From Cryomorphaceae bacterium (GTDB taxonomy: Bacteria; Bacteroidota; Bacteroidia; Flavobacteriales; Crocinitomicaceae): 9,527 nt of DNA. The notes under the pieces were generated by a model. It saw only the letters and a list, made by a program, of their open reading frames with translations, did no database searches and was not told the origin of the DNA. This document shows positions 1 through 6,676 of the stretch, one piece after another (within the stretch, counting starts at the first letter, position 1; each line of letters starts with the position of its first letter). Position numbers and translations under genes: made by a program. The stretch lies in assembly GCA_021298235.1 (NCBI GenBank), contig JAJTDX010000159.1, positions 1 through 9,527 of the forward strand, read 5' to 3'.

Positions 1-1186
1 CAGGATTTCTAAAAACACCCCACTCCGTGCAAATAATCAGTGCATCTGCATCCAGTAACGCTGTATACTCATTCTCTGCATAGGATATACTATCTCCGAT
101 CTGATTCCTGACATTGCTCATTGCTTCCGGATCATAAGCAGTCACAATAGCTCCATGTTTTAATAATGACTCAATCATATATAGTGCAGGTGCTTCACGA
201 ATATCATCTGTGTCAGGTTTGAATGCCAGTCCCCACATTGCTATTTTCTTTCCTTTCAGTTCACCTCGAAAGAAATTTTTGATCTTTGGAACAAGGACCG
301 TTTTTTGATCCTCGTTCACATCCATAACAGCATTAAGGATCTCGAAGTTGAAATTGTACTCAGTTCCCGACTTTACAAGTGCTTGAACATCCTTGGGAAA
401 ACAAGACCCTCCATAACCGATACCCGGAAACAGGAAACGCTTGCCTATTCGCTCATCGGAACCAATTCCTATCCGAACTTTATCAACATCTGCGCCAACC
501 AGTTCACAGAAATTAGCGATCTCATTCATAAATGTGATCTTCGTCGCTAAAAAGGAATTGGCTGCGTATTTCGTCAGTTCAGCCGATTTCTCATCCATAA
601 AAATGATCGGATTTCCCTGGCGTACGAACGGTTTGTACAATTGCTCCATTACTTTCTCAGCTCTATCGGACGACGTGCCTATTACCACACGATCAGGCTT
701 CAGAAAATCATCCACCGCAAAGCCTTCTCTCAAGAATTCAGGATTCGAAACAACATCAAACGGAACTTTCGCATGTTTAGAAATTGTAGCTTGAACCTTT
801 TCAGCAGTTCCAACAGGAACAGTACTTTTATCTACAATCACTTTGTATTCCGTGATCAGCTTTCCTAGTTCCTCAGCTACACCAAGGATATATGACAGGT
901 CGGCGGAACCATTCTCTCCAGGAGGCGTTGGTAATGCCAGAAAGATGATCTCAGCATGCTTGATCCCATCTTCAAGGCTTGTAGTGAAACTAAGCCTTTC
1001 GGCTTTAATATTGCGCTCAAATAGCACATCAAGGTGAGGCTCATAGATCGGAACCTCTCCATTTCGCATACGTTCGACCTTCTTCTCATCAATATCAACG
1101 CAAACAACCTGGTTACCGGTTTCAGCGAAACACGTTCCCGTCACCAATCCCACGTATCCAGTACCAACAACTGCAATTCTTTTCAT
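1..1186 (-). CDS. ugd: UDP-glucose 6-dehydrogenase, 3' end cut by window edge
   Basis: Cytoplasmic enzyme that oxidises UDP-glucose to UDP-glucuronate in two NAD-dependent steps, supplying uronic acid for capsule, O-antigen or exopolysaccharide. Translating from the ATG at 1186 gives 395 residues open to the window edge; the family usually has about 430-450, so some 40-50 C-terminal residues lie outside. It starts MKRIAVVGTGYVGLVTG, with the Rossmann motif GTGYVG at residues 8-13. The SNPEFLREG motif follows, then catalytic-domain Lys206 and Asn210 in a TKYAANSFLATK segment. The nucleophile is Cys262 in GYGGSCFPKD, with Asp266 after it. These match Lys204, Asn208, Cys260 and Asp264 of the streptococcal enzyme with a constant offset of two. 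The GLVTG variant favours a Ugd-type enzyme over UDP-GlcNAc/ManNAc dehydrogenases of the WbpA type, though substrate is not proven. It starts 9 bases after the aminotransferase stop, so the two should be cotranscribed. Confidence 0.95.
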   Translation of the reverse strand, partial: MKRIAVVGTGYVGLVTGTCFAETGNQVVCVDIDEKKVERMRNGEVPIYEPHLDVLFERNIKAERLSFTTSLEDGIKHAEIIFLALPTPPGENGSADLSYILGVAEELGKLITEYKVIVDKSTVPVGTAEKVQATISKHAKVPFDVVSNPEFLREGFAVDDFLKPDRVVIGTSSDRAEKVMEQLYKPFVRQGNPIIFMDEKSAELTKYAANSFLATKITFMNEIANFCELVGADVDKVRIGIGSDERIGKRFLFPGIGYGGSCFPKDVQALVKSGTEYNFNFEILNAVMDVNEDQKTVLVPKIKNFFRGELKGKKIAMWGLAFKPDTDDIREAPALYMIESLLKHGAIVTAYDPEAMSNVRNQIGDSISYAENEYTALLDADALIICTEWGVFRNP

Positions 1187-1195
1187 TCCCGTTCG

Positions 1196-2332
1196 TTATA
1201 TCTGAGCATTAATGAATTGAGCAACTGAGTCACAAATATGATCGAGCTGCTCTTGTTCCATTTCTGTATGGATAGGCAAGGAGATCACTCTTTGTGTTAA
1301 CCAATCGGTGACTGGCAACACGGTATTATCACTTCCAAATGCTTCAAACATCTTCTGTCTGTGAGCCGGAACTGGGTAATAGATCATGGATGGCACTTCT
1401 TTAGATGCGAGAAATACATTCATCTCATCACGATCGACACCCTGCAACTGAAGGGTATACTGATGGAAAACGTGCGTTGAACCACCATCACGTACAGGCG
1501 TTTTAATCTGAGGGAATTGTGAAAAGAACTTGTCGTAATGATCTGCAACTTTTATCCGTGCAGCGATATAGTTATCCAATTCTCGTAATTTGATTCGCAA
1601 TACGGCAGCTTGAATACTGTCCAAGCGTGAGTTGCATCCTACCACATCATGGTAGTAACGTTTACTCTGACCGTGGTTCGCAATCATACGCATCTTCATG
1701 GCAAGATCATCGTCATTTGTACAGATTGCTCCGCCATCTCCATAGCATCCTAAATTCTTCGATGGAAAAAAAGAAGTACAACCGATATGACCAATCGTGC
1801 CTGTCTTGGCAATCATTCCGTCGGAATGACGATAGTCACTTCCTATCGCCTGAGCGTTATCTTCAACAACAAACAAGTTATGTTTTATCGCAATTTTCAT
1901 GATGGCATCCATATTCGCTGCCTGGCCATAAAGATGTACAGGTACAATGGCCTTTGTTTTCGTGGTTATTGCTGCTTCGATTGTACTGGGATCAATACAA
2001 TAAGTATCCTTGTCCACTTCAACGAAAACAGGCTTCAGGCCTAATAATGCCATGACCTCTGTTGTTGCGATATATGTAAACGAAGGAGTGATCACTTCAT
2101 CGCCCGGTTTTAGTCCAAGAGACATCAATGCGATCTGAAGTGCATCTGTTCCATTTGCACATGGAATAACATGCTTTACTCCAAGATACTCCTCAAGTTC
2201 ACGCTGGAAGGCAGATACTTCAGGACCATTAATAAATTGGGCGTTTTCAATGACATTCAGGATAGCAGAATCGATCGCCGGTTTGATCTTCTGATACTGA
2301 GATATCAGGTCGACCATTTGAATTTTTTTCAT
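1196..2332 (-). CDS. WbpE-like nucleotide-sugar aminotransferase (DegT/DnrJ/EryC1/StrS family)
   Basis: PLP-dependent enzyme of 378 residues, the usual length, that transfers an amino group (normally from glutamate) onto a keto-sugar nucleotide in surface polysaccharide synthesis. Visible family signatures are CANGTDALQIAL (about 58-69, cofactor phosphate and substrate binding), GDEVITPSFTYIAT (77-90), VVEDNAQAIG with Asp158 contacting the PLP ring nitrogen, and FFPSKNLGCYGDGGA with Lys192 as the Schiff-base lysine. NSRLDSIQAA and the YYPVPAH segment also fit. From memory it most resembles WbpE/WlbC, which make UDP-2-acetamido-3-amino-2,3-dideoxy-glucuronate. That assignment is inference: no matching WbpB-type dehydrogenase or WbpD-type acetyltransferase lies in the window, and other DegT enzymes (ArnB, WecE, FdtB types) share these motifs. 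The ATG at 2332 precedes the conserved MVDL start and follows an A/T-rich leader. Next gene is ugd, 9 bases downstream. Confidence 0.9.
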   Translation of the reverse strand: MKKIQMVDLISQYQKIKPAIDSAILNVIENAQFINGPEVSAFQRELEEYLGVKHVIPCANGTDALQIALMSLGLKPGDEVITPSFTYIATTEVMALLGLKPVFVEVDKDTYCIDPSTIEAAITTKTKAIVPVHLYGQAANMDAIMKIAIKHNLFVVEDNAQAIGSDYRHSDGMIAKTGTIGHIGCTSFFPSKNLGCYGDGGAICTNDDDLAMKMRMIANHGQSKRYYHDVVGCNSRLDSIQAAVLRIKLRELDNYIAARIKVADHYDKFFSQFPQIKTPVRDGGSTHVFHQYTLQLQGVDRDEMNVFLASKEVPSMIYYPVPAHRQKMFEAFGSDNTVLPVTDWLTQRVISLPIHTEMEQEQLDHICDSVAQFINAQI

Positions 2333-2362
2333 TAAAGATGGATTTAACCGAATTTAAGGATG

Positions 2363-2370
2363 CAAAGATA
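2363..2370 (-). promoter_or_regulatory. Candidate -7 promoter element for the aminotransferase-ugd unit
   Basis: On the minus strand the sequence TATCTTTG is an exact match to the Bacteroidetes -7 consensus TAnnTTTG. It lies 30 bases upstream of the aminotransferase ATG, giving a leader of roughly 25 bases. I see no TTG or TTTG at the expected spacing for the -33 element, so support is partial. It would let the sugar genes be transcribed independently of kdtA, which ends 137 bases upstream. No strong hairpin terminator was seen between the two genes. Confidence 0.4.
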
Positions 2371-2469
2371 ATTGATAATTGTGATGGCTGAGCAGTTCAA
2401 CAGGAAATTCTCAATTCTCAAACGCCAATTATTTGATGACCCTCAGAGCTTGAAATGGCATCCTAAAAT

Positions 2470-3543
2470 CTACATCCCGAAAACCTGCTCGATATGATCC
2501 AAAACTTTTACTGAGGCCCCTCTGTTTTTCTCGACAAAATTTATTGTAATGGTGGATAATTCTCCTGATTGAGCCATAATTCGACTGTAAGCATTCTCAA
2601 ATCCTTCAAGGTCTTTCACAGCATAACCAATACCTAAATGAATGAATTGAAAGGCTTCCGGAAATCGCTTGAACTTTGGCCCAAAAATAACAGGAAGTCC
2701 AAATACAGCCGGCTCCAGAATATTGTGAAGATTACCAGAAAAACCTCCACCAACATACGCAACATTACCATATGCATATGCACTCGCTAAATGACCGATC
2801 GTATTCAGAATCAAAACATGACCACCCGTTTGATCATCCGTAAAAAGGACCGCTCTTCCAGCCAATTTTCCCTTTAATTCCTTCACATGCTGATCATCCA
2901 CATTATGCGGGGCAATAATGAATTTTCGATCCGGGTTCTTCAAGATAAATCGAACAATGATCTCCTCATCTTCGGGCCAGGAGCTTCCGATAATCACCGC
3001 AGTCTCTCCTTTGAGAAATGATTCAATACGTATGTTTGGCTCCAGTTGTTCTTTATTTTCGATCACTCGGTCAAATCGGGTATCTCCAGTAGTTTTGAAA
3101 TTAGTGATCCCAATATCGCCAAGAAGTAGTGAAGAAACCTCATTCTGGGTGTAGAAAAAGTCGATATTCTTTAATGTTTCCCGAAAGAATCCTCCGTACC
3201 ATTTGAAAAAACGGTGATCATTCCTGAAAAGGGAACAGATTGAAAAAATCTGAACATTTTGCTTTTTTGCTTCAAAAATATAGTTCGACCAGAATTCATA
3301 TTTAACAAAGAAAACCTTGTCCGGATGAAAATGCAAAATAAAACGACGTGCATTCTCTATGGTGTCCGACGGCAAGTAAACTGCATGGTCAACCTTATGT
3401 TTGCGCTTTTGGTAATGCTCCATACCTGATGGAGAAAAGAAACTGACAAGAACAAACACGTCCGGATGTCGATCCTTCAAAAGGTTCATAACCGGCAAAG
3501 CCATATCGAATTCACCAAGCGAAGCACAGTGGAACCATATCAC
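2470..3543 (-). CDS. waaA: 3-deoxy-D-manno-octulosonic acid (Kdo) transferase, N-terminal anchor displaced by a frame break
   Basis: GT30 glycosyltransferase (waaA/kdtA) that moves Kdo from CMP-Kdo onto the lipid A precursor at the inner face of the cytoplasmic membrane. The readable frame gives 357 residues, against about 410-425 for the family. It begins at a GTG whose next codons encode IWFHCASLGEF, where Glu11 is the conserved catalytic Glu of the (A/V)SxGE motif. Further signatures are FFSPSG (35-40), the KYEFW block (81-85), TGDTRFDRV (152-160), GSSWPEDEE (186-194), APHN (211-214), and the donor-binding region GGGFSGNLHNILEPA (265-279, Glu277). The GTG is really the valine codon before the first core strand, not a natural start: the native ATG is at 3628 in another frame (see the remnant entry). 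If translated from GTG the enzyme would lack its membrane anchor and GRK-type linker. Activity is doubtful; the family call is firm. Confidence 0.9.
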   Translation of the reverse strand: MIWFHCASLGEFDMALPVMNLLKDRHPDVFVLVSFFSPSGMEHYQKRKHKVDHAVYLPSDTIENARRFILHFHPDKVFFVKYEFWSNYIFEAKKQNVQIFSICSLFRNDHRFFKWYGGFFRETLKNIDFFYTQNEVSSLLLGDIGITNFKTTGDTRFDRVIENKEQLEPNIRIESFLKGETAVIIGSSWPEDEEIIVRFILKNPDRKFIIAPHNVDDQHVKELKGKLAGRAVLFTDDQTGGHVLILNTIGHLASAYAYGNVAYVGGGFSGNLHNILEPAVFGLPVIFGPKFKRFPEAFQFIHLGIGYAVKDLEGFENAYSRIMAQSGELSTITINFVEKNRGASVKVLDHIEQVFGM

Positions 3544-3628
3544 TTTCTCAGCAGAAATTTCGGGTAAACTTGGCAGCTTTTACCGCAAGTTCATAAAGGT
3601 GTATTCCGATGTTATACAGAAAATACAT
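3544..3628 (-). other. Out-of-frame N-terminal anchor remnant of waaA
   Basis: From the ATG at 3628 one reads MYFLYNIGIHLYELAVKAA followed by KFTRNFC and a stop at 3550-3548. The first 17-19 residues look like the usual N-terminal membrane helix of Bacteroidetes Kdo transferases. The catalytic part lies in a different frame, which opens just after a TAA at 3582-3580 and reads KLPSLPEISAEK into the IWFHC core. The crossing point must fall near 3580-3550. About 25 residues of the usual linker, including the conserved GRK-like patch, are missing. So this is more than a single-base slip: a short deletion that also changes frame fits best. The ATG overlaps the stop of the upstream gene (TAATG), which supports it as the ancestral start. 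Confidence 0.7.
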
Positions 3629-4373
3629 TAATCGAAATAATAATCCTTGGGCTGACGTTTGTAAAAAGGGATAAACCAGCCAGCTTTTATGCCAAACTGC
3701 AGATCCATTCTTGTATCCTGAGATACTGGAACATTAGGTTTATCATAGTTTTGATCTCTCCGGTTCTGAGTAAAGCCTTGCTGAGCATAGAAGCCGCCAT
3801 AAAAGAATAGCCAAGAAACTCGTGCAGATTTGGACCGATTGTCAGGCGGTCATAGCCGCGTTTGTAATCCAACTCCAGTTGAGGAACCACCTGATCCTGG
3901 GTTTCAACTCTTAGTTTGTGTGCTAAATATCCTGCACCAATCTGAATCATAACACCTGAATTCTTGTTGGGACTAAACACGGGAATTATATAACCAACAG
4001 TCGCATTGATGTTAATCCCTCTCGAATAAACCAATACTTTCGCAATGTCACCGTTAGCATCCGTAATATTGCCGTAAGAATCTGTTAGGTGATCGAACAG
4101 TCCATAAAATTCATCAGTCGGCTCATCCGCATTGATTTGGTTGCCAAACATAAAATTGGCATCCATACCGAGGAAAACGTTTCTATTGCTTTTGTAACCA
4201 GCCATTATTCCGACGTGATTGAAGAAAGTGTAGCGATCTGCAAGATCTCCTCCCGACCACATAGCACCATAATGCACACCCACCAGTGGAGTCCCGATGA
4301 TGGAATCCTGAACATTGCGCTGTGCAAGCGTAAGAAACGGAGAAAGTGCTATACAAAAGATGATTAATCTCAT
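3628..4373 (-). pseudogene. Secreted outer-membrane-type protein, interrupted by a one-base frameshift
   Basis: The unbroken N-terminal part (start 4373, out-of-frame stop at 3687) has a signal peptide, MRLIIFCIALSPFLTLA, with likely cleavage before QRN. Glycine and aromatic-rich alternating strands then suggest a small beta-barrel (for example the blocks around VGVHYGAMW, NVFLGMDANFMFG and MIQIGAGYLAH). After Phe191 in HEFLGYSF the frame turns to unrelated sequence. Shifting by one base restores YGGFYAQQGFTQNRRD and ends IPFYKRQPKDYYFD with a TAA at 3630-3628. The restored protein would have about 248 residues, with a barrel-like C-terminal segment. The break sits at a run of four T (minus strand, 3804-3801); one extra T would heal it. 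Function is unknown: I recognise a Bacteroidetes outer membrane protein pattern but not a named family. Its true stop overlaps the waaA start by one base, implying translational coupling. Confidence 0.75.
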
Positions 4374-4554
4374 ACATCAAAAATAAACGCAATTTGCGGG
4401 AAATAATGTGAATTAGTGCGAAATATTCAATTGAACCAGACTGGAAGGAGCAAGAAAACGCCTCACTTGGTCACAATCACGAACTATTTCTAACGAAAAA
4501 CCAATTGATTTTTGTAAAAGAAGTGGTCGACAGATCTCTTCAATTCGACACAAT

Positions 4555-5358
4555 CTATACTACTACAAACCAGTTATTCACCAAATCCTCTCGATTGTAT
4601 TTCATTGTTTTTTTTGTGGTCCAATCAACAACTTGACAGCCTGCGTACTCGCATACACCCTGCCCTGCAGCTGTATCCCATTCCATTGTCGGAGCGAATC
4701 TCGGATAGCAATCAGCGGAACCCTCTGCCACCATGCACAATTTTAGAGAACTGCCAATAGAAATGAGTTTAACTTCTCCATGTTTAACTTTAAGCTCGTT
4801 GATGAAATTTTCCGTTTCGGTTGACATATGCGATCGACTTGAAACAACTGTATAAACTGAGCGGTCTTTTCTAAGCGGTAATCGGGATCCTTTAAGTAAT
4901 AAATCGTCAGAAAAACGCGAAACACCGCTAACTTTATACGATCCCAGTCCTTCTAAACCAAAATACAAATCTTTTAATACGGGTGAAAAAACAATTCCCA
5001 TTTTAACCTTTCCGTTTTCGATCAAAGCTATATTGACTGTAAACTCGCCATTTCGTTTGATGAACTCCTTCGTGCCGTCCATTGGATCAACAATCCACAA
5101 CTGTTCCCATTTTTTACGTTCTTCAAAAGGAATTGCCCTTCCCTCCTCGGATAAGACAGGAATACCTGTTGCCGTTAAAAATTTCATGATCACCCGATTT
5201 GAAGCAATATCGGCTTTTGTTAAGGGTGAATTGTCAGACTTAACATCAATATATAAATCATTGGAATTATAAATGTCAATAATTGCCTCACCTGCTTCCA
5301 GAGATGCCTTTATGGCAATCTCGAGTAATTCTTCCGGAGTATGTTTGCTGTCTGGCAT
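4555..5358 (-). CDS. cysQ: 3'(2'),5'-bisphosphate nucleotidase (PAP phosphatase)
   Basis: Mg-dependent phosphatase of the inositol monophosphatase superfamily. It turns 3'-phosphoadenosine 5'-phosphate (PAP), left over when PAPS donates or loses its sulfate, into AMP, relieving inhibition of PAPS-using enzymes. At 267 residues it has normal length. Metal-site motifs are intact and in order: DNSPLTKAD (42-50), LSEEG with Glu71/Glu72, WIVDPMDGTKEF with Asp91 and Asp94, and MEWDTAAGQG near the C terminus with Asp228. The FIKRNGEFTVNIAL run after the DG motif is typical of CysQ and not of general inositol phosphatases. The ATG at 5358 is 54 bases after the cysC stop on the same strand with no terminator seen, so the two are probably one operon, matching their linked chemistry. 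The 181 bases after its stop hold no gene I can see. Confidence 0.93.
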   Translation of the reverse strand: MPDSKHTPEELLEIAIKASLEAGEAIIDIYNSNDLYIDVKSDNSPLTKADIASNRVIMKFLTATGIPVLSEEGRAIPFEERKKWEQLWIVDPMDGTKEFIKRNGEFTVNIALIENGKVKMGIVFSPVLKDLYFGLEGLGSYKVSGVSRFSDDLLLKGSRLPLRKDRSVYTVVSSRSHMSTETENFINELKVKHGEVKLISIGSSLKLCMVAEGSADCYPRFAPTMEWDTAAGQGVCEYAGCQVVDWTTKKTMKYNREDLVNNWFVVV

Positions 5359-5412
5359 TTCATTCTACGAGTTGTGATCACTAAAAATATGTGTTAGAAA
5401 CATTGAAAGTAC

Positions 5413-6450
5413 TCAATCATTTGAATAGAATAATTTTGGCTTCAAGCTACTGATGATCTTTTCAGCACAATCCAATGGGGTTGAATTTACAGTGTCTATT
5501 ATGATGTCCGGATTGATAGGCTCCTCATAAGGGGAAGATATCCCGGTGAAATTGGGAATTTCTCCAGCACGGGCCTTTTTGTATAACCCTTTGACATCCC
5601 TTTTTTCACAAATATCTAGTGGTGCATTCACGTAGACCACCATAAAATCATCCCCTAAAATTTGCCTCATCATATCCCGATCCACCTGCAAAGGAGAGAT
5701 AAATGCAGCAAGGACAACAGTACCACTGTCAACAAAAAGCTTGGCTACCTCGGCGATCCTTCTTAAATTCTCTTTTCTGTCTTCTGCTGTGAATTTCAAA
5801 TCTTTATTAAGCCCCAAACGAATATTGTCACCATCAAGCAGATAGGTCTTGTACCCATCACGATTCAGTTTCTTTTCTACCAAATTGGCTAATGTAGACT
5901 TTCCGGAGCCACTCAAACCGGTGAATAGCACCATTATCGAATTGTGTCCAAAATGCGCGTTCCGCAAAGAACGGTTAATTTCATAATCTTGTTTTACAAT
6001 ATTTGGTGAGATGGATGCTTGTTCTTGATCATATTCTTGCACAACTTCCAGAAGCCCAAAATCAGTGCGGTGCCAAACTCTTTCATGAAGATAATAGAGC
6101 CCCATCTTTGTCACGAGCTCCAACCCTCCAAGTTTCAAGCCGACCAGAGGATCGCCTGAAATCAGCCATCCCATGAACATAGTGTCCATTGTTCCAACCA
6201 ATCTCCAAGTTATCGTTTTTAGGACGTGTCTTACATGACTCTTTTCAGACTTAAAAACATGCGTGCGGTACCAGATTCTTTCATGGAAATAATACAGCAA
6301 CAATTTCGTGATAACCTCTGCACCACCAATGGCAGTTCCGATTTTCGGATCACCGGAAATAAACCAAGCAAGAATGATCGTATCAATCGTACCAATTATT
6401 CTCCAGGTAAACGTTTTGGCTATATGCCGTTTACGCGAAAAGTGTTTCAT
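5413..6450 (-). CDS. cysC: APS kinase fused to two N-terminal DUF2061 membrane domains
   Basis: Residues about 172-340 are a complete adenylylsulfate kinase, which phosphorylates APS with ATP to make PAPS. It has the P-loop GLSGSGKST (178-186), DGDNIRLGLNKDLKF (206-220), AEDRKENLRR (222-231), AFISP with Ser252 aligned to the phosphorylated serine of E. coli CysC, and the hallmark KGLYKKARAGEIPNFTG (287-303). Ahead of it are two copies of a 56-residue hydrophobic unit at 8-63 and 74-129. They align without gaps, 32 of 56 residues identical by my count, each with TWR..GT.DT, ISGDP, GG.E, TK and LYY.HER.W. I identify this as DUF2061, a small membrane domain of unknown role. A polar linker (about 130-170) joins the parts, so the kinase is probably tethered to the cytoplasmic side of the membrane. 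No CysD/CysN sulfurylase is present here. The ATG at 6450 gives MKHFSRKRH directly before the first repeat. Confidence 0.93.
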   Translation of the reverse strand: MKHFSRKRHIAKTFTWRIIGTIDTIILAWFISGDPKIGTAIGGAEVITKLLLYYFHERIWYRTHVFKSEKSHVRHVLKTITWRLVGTMDTMFMGWLISGDPLVGLKLGGLELVTKMGLYYLHERVWHRTDFGLLEVVQEYDQEQASISPNIVKQDYEINRSLRNAHFGHNSIMVLFTGLSGSGKSTLANLVEKKLNRDGYKTYLLDGDNIRLGLNKDLKFTAEDRKENLRRIAEVAKLFVDSGTVVLAAFISPLQVDRDMMRQILGDDFMVVYVNAPLDICEKRDVKGLYKKARAGEIPNFTGISSPYEEPINPDIIIDTVNSTPLDCAEKIISSLKPKLFYSND

Positions 6451-6599
6451 TTTAGGTTGTTCAGTCTACGAAATTAAATGAATCTTTTGAATGTAAAAAA
6501 CATTGATGCTAGGTCTTGGTATTTTCTCCGTTCTGTAAACCCTTAGAACCACCTTCGAGCAGTTTACGAGCACTTCAAATTCGTAGGTTTACAATCACT

Positions 6600-6610
6600 G
6601 GAATAATTCC
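6600..6610. repeat. Small inverted repeat GGAAT-A-ATTCC
   Basis: A perfect 5-base inverted repeat around one base, in the 226-base gap between oxyR and cysC. The gap also holds several GTTTAC words in either orientation. I see no promoter, terminator or RNA gene that I can defend here, and no role is assigned to this repeat. Confidence 0.25.
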
Positions 6611-6676
6611 AATTCTGTTTACCGCATCAACTGAATAGCTTAATGGCCATATCCTCAAATCTTTCAGCTGGTGTTT

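Noticed and set aside
877..1107. Minus-strand open frame of 76 codons inside ugd
   Set aside because: It is a shadow of ugd in another frame; the real ugd frame carries all catalytic motifs through this stretch.
305..1228. Several plus-strand open frames of 64-117 codons
   Set aside because: They are antisense to ugd, have no recognisable motif or leader, and compete with a clearly coding minus-strand frame.
1770..1830. Extra residues (about 168-182) before the PLP lysine of the aminotransferase as an unusual insertion
   Set aside because: Many family members carry a similar SDG...GTIG...TSFFPSKNLG loop, so it is ordinary variation.
4496..4513. Near-palindrome AAAAACCAATTGATTTTT downstream of cysQ as a terminator
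   Set aside because: It is symmetric about CAATTG with no loop and one mismatched pair, with too little GC for a stable hairpin.
6469..6476. TAATTTCG on the minus strand as a -7 promoter element for cysC
   Set aside because: One mismatch to TAnnTTTG and no -33 element at the right spacing; too weak to list.
6534..6622. Four GTTTAC words (three direct, one inverted) as iterons or operator sites
   Set aside because: Spacing is irregular (24 and 30 bases) and the word is short and AT-rich; the same word also occurs in nearby coding sequence.
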